A stretch of DNA of 58,259 nt from Obelidium mucronatum (Eukaryota > Chytridiomycota > Chytridiomycetes > Chytridiales > Chytriomycetaceae): NCBI GenBank assembly GCA_025765595.1, contig JAIVFH010000170.1, positions 1 to 58,259 of the forward strand, in the 5' to 3' direction. This document shows positions 48,558 through 57,158 of this stretch, in pieces. Made by a program: the position numbers and the translations under genes. Positions within the stretch are counted from its first letter, which is position 1; each line of letters starts with the position of its first letter. The notes under the pieces were generated by a model, which was given only the letters and a program-made list of their open reading frames with translations, had not been told where the DNA came from and made no database searches.

Positions 48558-50619
48558 CTAATAACCCAAAGACCCAGATCCCCCGCGCGATGATTTCCCT
48601 GATGACATGGCGTTTCGTACAGCGACAAATACAGCACCTCCAACTACGAAAAAGGCCAAGTACATGAACCAGCCACGACCGCCTGCACTACTACTACCGA
48701 CATTTGTTTGTGCCAATTGAACCGTTGAATCGAGTTGGCTGTTTTTTCGTTCAAGAGCTTCAGCGACTACTTTCATCGACGCGTCTCCCTATAGGTAGCG
48801 TTTGCATCAGAAAATGAGGAAAATGGAAATGAGATACTGGTTGCTCACACTTGAATAAGCCGAAGAAATTGTTTGAGATAAGGAGCGAATGGAATTACTA
48901 ATGACATCGGCCTTTGCTCTGCAATCATGATATTCGCTGTTCAAAGACGCTGAATACAAAAATTAAGGGCTCTTACATCATGCTATCCACGCGTGCCTCA
49001 AGGTCCCCAGCTTTTCCATGTACTTGATTCATGGCGATATCGGCGTGACGATCATATTGGTTGATCGTGATGTCGGCTGCCATCAAAGGAGCCAGTCCCA
49101 GCCGCGCTTGAAGGATATTCAATGAATTAATGATTTTCTGCTGATTTTGAAGCAAGATTTGCAAATTCGTGATCTGTAATCGAGATGGTGTGAATTTGTA
49201 TGACAATGTGTCATAAATCAGCAAAAGGCTTACACTGAACAATTCTTCAAATCCTTCTGGATATGCTTCACGAGTATCGGCAACTTCGGCTTCATTTACA
49301 ACAGAAGTAGCAAGTTTGATGTTCTGCGCAAAGAAACAGTGGCTGCTTTAAAACAAAAGTAAACATTGAAAACAAAACCATGCATAAAACCTTAAGCTCT
49401 TCAGGATCTGTAGGAAGTCCTTGGTTCTCTTCCGCCTTGAAACCCTGCAATTTTCGTTTTATTGCATCGTGTAAGTCCAAATTTATGTTTTTCAACTAAA
49501 AAAGCAATGAGACAGGCGTCCTCTCGCGACAAGCAGGGGACGGGAGGGAAGCTGAAAACGCTGCATTGAAAATACCTTTTCGGGAGGATTTGCTTGGTGG
49601 ACCTCGAAATGAAACACATCGTGGTCGTCTTAAAGATTAATGAGTGAATAGTGTTTGGGTTTTTCCCCAGAAGAAGAATCCATACCATGAACGAATTGCA
49701 TCGTTGATGCGCTGATTCCGAAATGGTATCCAATTGGTAGGTTGACGTTGTTTGCTGTAAAGCATTCACTAAAACCTTTTCCTTCTTGATTCAAATCCAT
49801 TTCAAACTACATCACCAAACTAAGCATTAATACGCGATATCAAGAAATAATTTGGGTGCTCACTTTCAGAGTCTTTCCAATATAAGAAACGCGAGCATGG
49901 ACGCGATGGGGTGAGTTGCGGTAATCACGGTAACACTTCCCCAAGAACCCAGATAAATTTTCAGGTGGGCTACGAAGCTGCCCTGCCAGCGGCAAGGTGC
50001 CATGTTCACTGTTGTATCCATAGATCAGGGGAACATAGCGCCGTCCGACGTATGCGGTATCCAGTCCAACCAAAAGCCCTATTGCAGCCAGAATTCCATA
50101 AACTAACACCAGCAAAATAGGCTTAATAAAAAGATATACCAGTCCAAGAGTCTTTGCTTCCATAGATTGGACCAAGTGCATTTGGTTGTTTTGCATACCA
50201 AAACCCAAAGCCTTCGCCTCCCGTCGATGCCACCGAAGGCGGAGACGAAGACGCAAAGGAGAAAGTAACGACCCATTCCCTGTGAGGATTGGGCTCCGAG
50301 CACCAGATTGATCCAGTCATGTTTGGAGTTCCTGGCACCACTCTCACCCGGTCAAATGCCGGATGGGCAACTGCACTCCAATCCTTAGTTGCTGATTTTT
50401 TGGAACCAAGTCAGAGCAAAGCTTACATCCGTTTGTCTGGAAGTGGGGAATGAGCGAGTTTTGCGGGGTTGCTCCAGCCGCTGGCCTCATGCCTGGATTG
50501 GTCACGAAGGGCTTCTTAAATGACTGGCGATAATCGAACTTTGTTCGAACGAGATCGGTGGCGGGGACTGAAATGGCGGCCTGCGCGCAGAGTGCAAAGA
50601 GCAGCAGGAGCAACGCCAT
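48558..50619 (-). CDS. ERGIC-53/Emp47-like cargo receptor, lectin-type (2)
   Basis: Ten exons give 508 residues, the length of ERGIC-53. Exon starts: 50619, 50391, 50078, 49806 and six shorter ones downstream. Signal peptide MALLLLLFALCAQA; lectin domain opening RTKFDYRQSFKKPF; TPNMTGSIWCSEPNPHREWV; GEGFGFWYAKQPNALGPIYG; SWTGLLVGLDTAYVGRRYVP; CYRDYRNSPHRVHARVSYIG; IGYHFGISASTMQFVHDDHD. The GxDGLAIWY-like strand is kept, but FDxFDNDG is LDTAYVGR, so Ca2+ ligands are mostly lost. Coiled-coil stalk (LQILLQNQQKIINSLNIL), TM (FMYLAFFVVGGAVFVAV) and a short tail. Divergent from four-TM gene H. Longer relative of the lectin at 39853. Confidence 0.88.
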
Positions 50620-50752
50620 TTTTGAATGTTTGTTCAACACGTAGACTGATAAAAGTGTATTAAACTATATGTTATTTATAATTTGAAAATTAATGATGAT
50701 GGAATTTGCGCTGGCGGCAATTCAACATGGAGTGGAATTGTTTGTGACTTGT

Positions 50753-50762
50753 GTCCGCACTT
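50753..50762 (+). promoter_or_regulatory. GTCCGCA element, four-TM gene H
   Basis: GTCCGCACTT, 28 bp upstream of the ATG at 50781; same ten bases as before genes A and C. Confidence 0.5.
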
Positions 50763-50780
50763 AAAGAAAGAATCTAAAGA

Positions 50781-51374
50781 ATGAATTACTTGTGTTCAGG
50801 ACCGCCGCCAATCTCACAATGGCGCACCATTGACTTTGTAATGGCGTTGGTTGTCGCTACCCATGTGGCTTACATCGTGTTCATTTCCGTTGGCTTGGCC
50901 TTTGACAGCAGCAAGACAGCACCGCAATACTATGCAGCATTCAACATGATCGTTTACATTGGCTGGATGGTTTGCCATTCTCTCTTGATCGGCGATGAGT
51001 CACTTGACGACTCTAGCGCTCTGATATTGATGTTTGGGGCGTATCTTGTGGCTCCTGCGTTTTTGAGTTTCATTGCTTGGTTCCATTTTGCAGCGTACAC
51101 TGGCTACAATATTGTTCAATACGTTAGTACTTTCGGATTTGCTGAATGGAGAACCCTTCCGTTGCTCTATCAGCTCATTTATTTCAACGTTTGGTTGCAT
51201 ATGTTCCTTGTAGTCGCTTCTATGTTGGCAGTGCCAGCCATTATTTACTACGGCTGTTTCGAGGTTCAGAAAGAAGATAGTTCGGAACAATTGGAGCAGG
51301 CGCGATGGGACCCACAACCGAAGCCAGAACCCCTTGTTGCTATATCAACTGTTTCTCTCTTAACAACCTCTTGA
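50781..51374 (+). CDS. Four-TM family protein H
   Basis: 197 residues, intronless. TM1 VMALVVATHVAYIVFISVGL, TM2 AFNMIVYIGWMVCHSLL, TM3 LILMFGAYLVAPAFLSFIAW, loop IVQYVSTFGFAEWRTLPLLY, TM4 YFNVWLHMFLVVASMLAVPA. A charged linker (EVQKEDSSEQLEQARW) precedes the tail PEPLVAISTVSLL. Last member of the array. Confidence 0.87.
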   Translation: MNYLCSGPPPISQWRTIDFVMALVVATHVAYIVFISVGLAFDSSKTAPQYYAAFNMIVYIGWMVCHSLLIGDESLDDSSALILMFGAYLVAPAFLSFIAWFHFAAYTGYNIVQYVSTFGFAEWRTLPLLYQLIYFNVWLHMFLVVASMLAVPAIIYYGCFEVQKEDSSEQLEQARWDPQPKPEPLVAISTVSLLTTS

Positions 51375-51402
51375 ATAAACTACGAATCTCTTTTTTGTCT
51401 TC

Positions 51403-53142
51403 ATGATAAACCAATTACTTATGTTAAAAATGTCCTCTGATCCCCACGCCATTATTCCGATACCGCCTCTCCAGTGCACTGATCAGTCAGAAACACGCGT
51501 TATCATTAGCGTCGGATCATCTGAAACCGTCACAAACATTGATGGAGACAAACCTCTCCCTAGGCTGCCGCCAAACTCTGATCAGTTTATGATCGCGTCC
51601 ACTTATACTTCCAATGCACTTACCGCGACGCGCACTTCATCCACCGAAAGAATTCATCCTCGCAGATCTCGCCCTGAACCACGGTAATCAAAATTTAAAT
51701 TGGTTTGTGATCGCCCTAACTCAAAGAACCCGCGCAGTAGCCACAGACGACGACAACCAACGCCTCCAGTACAACATAACACAAATGTAGAAGAAGTAGG
51801 GAGCGAAGTGGCGGGAATGATTTTTTCTTGGAGGTCAGTGTGTTTGTTTGTTTATTGTTTGTGGGGTTTGTCACTGACCTCACTGGTCTTCTCAAACATA
51901 TCACCACAAACAACTCTGGTTTCGACAACAGAGTATGGCTTGGACTTGAAATTTTGGCTCTCGCAGGAATGCTTACAATCAATACGTATGCTCTATTGAA
52001 AGATCAAGCACCGTGTGATGTAAGCACCTGGGTCTTTACAATCGCAAGCAGCGTCGTGATGGCGATACAAATTGTACTGGCTGTAACTTTGTTTGTGAAT
52101 TTGCCTGCGCCAGCCTTGGGAACCGGTTTAAGAATGACGTGGGCTGTTCATCGGAAATTCATGGTTTCAAGATGTACCTTCTTTGTCAGTTTCGCAATTT
52201 CGCTTGTTCAGATTGCACTGATTCCTGCTGGAATTGCCATTGTGAAGAATGCTGATACTGATTGTGTAAGTTGGAGCTATCATATTTTGGACAATCCATT
52301 GTCTTACCTACGTTTTCTTTTTTTCCAAGTTTACACGGCCCACTTTGACTTATGTCTACACATTCTACTTGTCTCTTGCTCAATGCATAGTTTTAGTTTG
52401 CATTTCGATTCCTATTTGCTTCATGGTAAGAATATGTTGCATTCCAATCCTTTTTTTTCTTTACTATATATTATCTGACATCAAAACCAAAAACAACCCC
52501 CAGCCATGCTGTTTCCTTCTCTTTGACTTACCATCCTACCATGGAGTGAGTCCACGCGCCATCCAAAGACTCACAACCATCACCTACGTGGATCCCCTTT
52601 CTGATCAAACCTCCAACGTTTACTCCAGCAGCAGCAATACAACCGGGAAACCTAGTCCAGAGGAAGTTGAAGCGATAGCACCCGCTGCTTCGCGGCCGAG
52701 TTGGAAAACTATATTCGCAAGCTCTAACCGCTCAGAGGATCTTGCTGTTTCTGAGATCACCACGGCGCAGGCAGCCGAGCCGCCTTCAGAAAGACCACAG
52801 CTGTCGCAAACGCCGCGTGCCAAAAAGCAAAAGAAAACTAGAAACTTTAATAATAATGGTGGGAGAGGGAAGAGTATGGGTCAATCGAGTAGACATGCAA
52901 CTGTGCATGAAACGGAATGCGCGATTTGTTTGGAGCCTTGGAAGAATGGAGAGGTGATCAAACAAATGAAGTGTGGGCATTCGTATCATCAAGATTGTTT
53001 GACAATGTGGCTGGAAGAACACAACCACTGGTGAGTATTTTTTTTTTCTTTTGGCGGAAACAGAAACTAAACTGAGGATATCACTTCTAGTCCTTACTGC
53101 CGCCACCAGATACAAACGAATGCACTATTTTCGAGATTTTAA
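51403..53142 (+). CDS. Multi-pass membrane RING-H2 E3 ubiquitin ligase
   Basis: Best model has six exons (51403-51683, 51727-51786, 51932-52265, 52330-52425, 52504-53030, 53091-53142), 449 residues. The N-terminal ~110 residues are polar. TM segments: VWLGLEILALAGMLTINTYA, FTIASSVVMAIQIVLAVTLF, CTFFVSFAISLVQIALIPAG, FYLSLAQCIVLVCISIPICF. A ~170-residue Ser/Pro-rich cytosolic region ends in a RING-H2: CAICLEPW, KCGHSYHQDC, then CPYC across the last intron, with the C3H2C3 order complete. The last intron cuts between Cys-His and the final CPYC. The exon 2/3 junction is uncertain because an alternative read adds a TM (VFVCLLFVGFVTDLTGLL). A second ATG at 51430 is possible. Confidence 0.85.
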
Positions 53143-53348
53143 TTTTTATTTATATCATGACCAAAAAATAGATGGAATTTCGGTGACCAAGTATTAAAAA
53201 ATCATCAGGCCATGCACGACCCACCACAGAAAAAAAAAATAAAAAAAAAGAAAGAAAAAAGGATCATACCACCACCTACACCCAACAAACATATACCACA
53301 AATTCAGATATTTAGTCCAGCAACTTGCATTGCCCTCCTACCAGATAA

Positions 53349-54254
53349 ATGCCATCGATTGACACTCAATCCACAATGTCCTCAAGAATCGCGAAAGTGC
53401 CACCACCACCTGCACCACCAAAACCGCTCAAGAAGCCCCGAACCCGTCAAGGAACATGGCTCACCCGTCTTCGAAATACCTGTATTCTCTTCAGTCTTGG
53501 ATTTGTCCTCTCAGTCCTCACTGACAGTTTACAGCAAACACGCGGACTCAGTCACCATTCTCCGCAGAGCAGTACAACTGCCACAACGGCCCCCCACCCT
53601 GCTGCTGCTGCTGCTGGATACCCTCAGAAATCTTCAAGTCCTTCGATGGATGCGGCGGCTTCTTCTTATAAAGAAACACCTTGGATGAACAAGCATCGCG
53701 GGTTACAACACGGCAGACGGAATACAAACAGCTCTTTTGCGGACGCGCCTCCCTTATGGATTGGTTTCTGTTTTGGTATCAGCGGTGTTCTTATCGGATG
53801 GCTGTACCCCATATTGGATATGGTCCACCTCAAGAAGAGCGCCGAGAATACAACTGCATCGGGAACCACAACAAGAGAACCCACCACCCCATCCAAGACA
53901 GTGAAACAAGATCAAAGCAGTCTCCTTAGACTTATAGGTGGAGTCATGGGTGTGAATTACGCCGTCAGTAAATTAGAATGGGGAACCCATGTACAAGCAA
54001 ACTGTGTGATTCTGGTCCTGAGTGTAGGGTTATGGGTCATGTTTGATGGAACGCGGAGAGGGTTTTTTGTGAGTTGGGGGTTTTCTCTGGCGGGGACGAT
54101 TGTGGGGGTTTGGCTTTGTAAAGTTGGGGTCTATGAGTTCTTGGAGCCGGATTTTGTGGGTGTGCGGTTGTGGTTTCCGTGTGTTTTGTTTTTGGCGAGT
54201 GTTTGTTTTGGGTGTGTGGGGAGGGGGCTTGTGGCTGATGAGGAGGATTGTTGA
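53349..54254 (+). CDS. INSIG-like sterol-regulatory ER membrane protein
   Basis: 301 residues, one exon; start at 53349 or 53376. N-terminal half is Pro/Ser-rich with TM1 NTCILFSLGFVLSVLTDSL. The C-terminal half matches INSIG: WIGFCFGISGVLIGWLYPIL, LLRLIGGVMGVNYAVSKLEW, VLSVGLWVMFDGTRRGF, GVYEFLEPDFVGVRLWFPCV, GCVGRGLVADEE. Human INSIG has GINHASAKVDF and LSIGLWWTFDRSRSGFG at the same places. INSIG holds SCAP/SREBP and HMG-CoA reductase in the ER when sterols are high. The proline-rich leader is longer than in animals. TM5/6 region is G/T-rich DNA. Confidence 0.9.
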   Translation: MPSIDTQSTMSSRIAKVPPPPAPPKPLKKPRTRQGTWLTRLRNTCILFSLGFVLSVLTDSLQQTRGLSHHSPQSSTTATTAPHPAAAAAGYPQKSSSPSMDAAASSYKETPWMNKHRGLQHGRRNTNSSFADAPPLWIGFCFGISGVLIGWLYPILDMVHLKKSAENTTASGTTTREPTTPSKTVKQDQSSLLRLIGGVMGVNYAVSKLEWGTHVQANCVILVLSVGLWVMFDGTRRGFFVSWGFSLAGTIVGVWLCKVGVYEFLEPDFVGVRLWFPCVLFLASVCFGCVGRGLVADEEDC

Positions 54255-54439
54255 TGAAGGACGGAGGGCCAGACACCCCGCCACGGCCAAAAAAGTAGAT
54301 GTGCCCTATAACCACCAGTAACTTCACCAGTAACCTTTTTATCTAATAGATTTTGCATTATTATCTTTGTTTACGAATTTTCTTTCTTGCATGTCATGTT
54401 ATATATTCGGAAAGAAAAAAAAAAAACAGAGGGCCAAAA

Positions 54440-55381
54440 ATGAACTTCACAGCTTTCCTTCCAACCGAAGTCCTCATCATAATCTTTGACTTTGCCCAAT
54501 CTCAACCGTTCCCGCGACCGTTGAATCACTTTCCGAGTCGCCACAGCGACAGCAACTCAATATTCAAAACAAACCTGATACTTTTGTCCCTCAATGCAAC
54601 CAGCCGCAGGATCCTTGCAAACACACCTCTCTTCTGGAACACTATTTTTACAAAACCTACACCTTTTTCAATGCTTGAAACTACTGCATTCGTTCTTGCT
54701 GAAAGTTGTTTTGCAAAGGTATACCGAATCGCCCCCACTGAAACCACTACTGCAACGGCTCCTCTTGCTGCGCTCTTGTTCAAGTGCAAGCATGTGCAGT
54801 ATATTGACTTTTCAAGCGCGTCAGCTTCCTTGGACATTTCAGAACTTATCTGTCGCATCACAACTCTGAGCTCAGCTGAGCCACCACTGCTTCAGTTTCC
54901 TCAGCTTATTGACTTGAACCTCGAAGTTAAAAACTACAACTACAAATACGCTGAAATACGGGAGTTGACGCGACTGCTTCTCTCGTTTCCGGTGACGCTG
55001 GATTCTATTAAAGCGGCTGCATTTCCTACTACTACAGCTGCTACTACTAGTTCAGTCAAACCAGTTCCATGTATACAATGCAACGCCGGGTTTGCAGTTC
55101 AATATCCGGATACAGAGCAAGTGACAGTATACGAACGAAACTGTTCAATCTGTTTCACACGGATTCCTGTTTTCTGTGTATCGTGTATGGAGGCGGCTCG
55201 CGTGGGACCTTATTCGTGTGGGTGTGGGCAAGAGTGTTGTCCGATTGTTTTCTGCTCCTTGTGTTTTGTTTTGGGGTGTAGAGCGGACTTTGGGGGGCGT
55301 TGGTTTCGACAGGTTGGAAAGACTGGAGAAGATGAAGAAGTGGTGAGTGTTGGGGTGGATATTATTGGGAATGGCGAGTGA
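54440..55381 (+). CDS. F-box-like protein with Cys-rich C-terminus
   Basis: 313 residues from ATG 54440. The N-terminus is F-box-like (FLPTEVLIIIFDFAQSQPFP ... ILLSLNATSRRILAN ... FWNTIF). A middle region without motif follows. The C-terminal ~90 residues hold paired cysteines: PCIQCNAGF, NCSICFTRIPVFCVSCMEA, CGCGQECC, CSLCFVLGC, which look like a zinc-binding treble-clef or RING-related module. A GTGAGT at 55341 and an acceptor GGAAG at 55428 could extend the protein (TCIAFDQDDEKEYFDS), but that exon would run into the convergent transferase gene; I keep the shorter form. Probably a substrate adaptor for SCF ligases, by domain inference. Confidence 0.72.
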   Translation: MNFTAFLPTEVLIIIFDFAQSQPFPRPLNHFPSRHSDSNSIFKTNLILLSLNATSRRILANTPLFWNTIFTKPTPFSMLETTAFVLAESCFAKVYRIAPTETTTATAPLAALLFKCKHVQYIDFSSASASLDISELICRITTLSSAEPPLLQFPQLIDLNLEVKNYNYKYAEIRELTRLLLSFPVTLDSIKAAAFPTTTAATTSSVKPVPCIQCNAGFAVQYPDTEQVTVYERNCSICFTRIPVFCVSCMEAARVGPYSCGCGQECCPIVFCSLCFVLGCRADFGGRWFRQVGKTGEDEEVVSVGVDIIGNGE

Positions 55382-55534
55382 AATGGTTGTATGGACATTC
55401 TATTTTGTTTTTTGGTTTTTTGGAAGACATGTATTGCGTTTGATCAGGATGACGAAAAAGAGTATTTTGATTCGATTACTTTAAGCTGTTTTTTTAATTA
55501 TCATTATGCGATGCAGTTGTGTATTGTGTTGACC

Positions 55535-57114
55535 TCAAAAGTCACAAATCCCATCAGAATCCAAGAACCATTTTCCCAGTTTCTGCAATATATCAGTCTT
55601 GTTGTCGTTTGTGACAATCACCATGGGGTATCCATATTTGAATTTGAATGGATATGGATGAACTGGAAGAAGAGGATTGTGTTTGGATGTAAAAAAAAAA
55701 AAAAAAAAGAAAAAAAAATTCAACGTACACCAATCAATAATCTTTCGACAGTAATTGGGATGCAGCATCACCTCCCGTTCTCCTCTTACAGCCAATTCGT
55801 CCAAAAATACTTGATTGTCCTTCCCCACTTCTCCTCCATCCGCGTAATGAGGTAATGCACTTCGATATGCAGCTTGAGACAATATCCGCACTCGAATTAT
55901 ATCCGTTCCGTTTACAATGGTGTCACCCCTCCTCGGGTCCTTCCGTTCCTTGATTCCTGCTGGTAAAGGATCCACCAGAACAGCGTCAAACTTTCTCTGG
56001 CTCTCCTTCTGATATGCTGTAAGCGGAGTGTTGCTATTCCTTGTCGATGCGATTTTGTTGTTTAACAGTTGATCCATTCCCCATTGATCGTTGAGGTTCT
56101 GTAAGCGGATATAACTCCACATTGCGTGCGTTCGATCATTTGCGCGAATATAAAAAAATCCACCGCAGATTGGTGGGATGCGAGGATTCCCTTCATATGG
56201 ATCGTATAGGTTGTGGAAAAAGTCACGAGAGTCTGTGCTATAGACCTATTGCGGGAAGGTTACTTTTTTGGATGAGCTGATTTGGTTAAGAAATCTCACC
56301 ACATCGGGAAGGGACTTCCAAACAAGATCCAAAGAAACAGATTCAGAAGAAGAGAGAGATGTAAGGGCATCTGGCCCAGCCTCATTCGCATTCGACGGAA
56401 TTTTATGTATTTTCTTGATTTCCTCAACTGTTTTTGCAGAGACACCAAACGGCAGATTCAAGTCATCAAAAGGATCCGACGAAAAGACAACATCCAAGTC
56501 GGTAAAGATAAAGTCCAGCTTAAGCGTTCCCAGCAGGTGCTCGAAAAACAAGTTTCTAGCATCCATCAGTTTGAAAAAGTGGGATGGGTTGTGGTTGTAG
56601 TCAGCTTTCGCCGGCGGCAGGTCAATTGTAGCGTCAAAGTAGATTGCGAAAGAGTTGTTTGCGTATATTGTTTGCTGAAGGGAGACCAGGGCGGCAGCGG
56701 CCACGGCGTCCGTTGCCCACACGACCAGCGAGTCCATCGCTTGCGGGGCATTCTTTGCCAGGGAGCACAGCAGGTTGTTTGCCAGGGGCGCCTTGGCGAC
56801 GGCGGCGTTAGCGGACGCTGTCCGGCGTTGTTAGTAAGGTGCTGCTAAACAACTAGCTTACCAATCAGCACGGCGCCCTGGCGCTGGCGCCGCAGCCACC
56901 AGTCGCGCTCGGCGGCCGCGGGCGTCGCCGGCGTGCGGACGAAGGCGTTCGGCGAGTCGGCGACGAGCTCAACGTTGAAGTTAACATTCTTCGCGGCGAG
57001 CGCCAGCGCGGCGTCCAGCGCACTCGCGCGCCGCGTCTCGATGCCGAGCTGCAGAAGAACCATCACGGCGACGCCCGCGCCAAGCAGCTTGAAGGCAAGC
57101 GTGCGGCGGCTCAT
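55535..57114 (-). CDS. Type II membrane nucleotide-sugar transferase (Nucleotid_trans-like)
   Basis: Four exons (57114-56862, 56817-56300, 56245-55729, 55662-55535) give 471 residues. A signal anchor lies at ~8-27 (FKLLGAGVAVMVLLQLGI). The catalytic domain has SLVVWATDAVAAAALVSLQQ, RNLFFEHLLG, and the DxD motif FIFTDLDVVFSSDPFDDL typical of this glycosyltransferase group, then NPRIPPICGGFFYIRANDRT, WGMDQLLNNKIA, and a C-terminal HPYPFKFKYGYPMVIVTNDN. Such enzymes add a sugar in the Golgi lumen; donor and acceptor are unknown. Intron 3 carries a T-rich tract that, if read through, gives a run of Phe. The first exon is very GC-rich. Divergent from the ankyrin gene at 57159 by only 44 bp. Confidence 0.85.
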
Positions 57115-57158
57115 CCTTGATTTCTTTGATTTGTAACACTTGTTCGGTGAAATCAGAA

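Noticed and set aside
50210..50260. Treating the lectin-2 CCGCC-TTC-GGTGG palindrome as another intron repeat
   Set aside because: It is inside an exon whose flanking lectin strands read in one frame; kept only as a low-interest possibility.
55680..55730. Poly-Phe stretch in the nucleotide-sugar transferase
   Set aside because: It is a T-rich intron tract with a GTACGT donor and CAG acceptor; removing it gives IIDWFHPYPFKFKY in frame.
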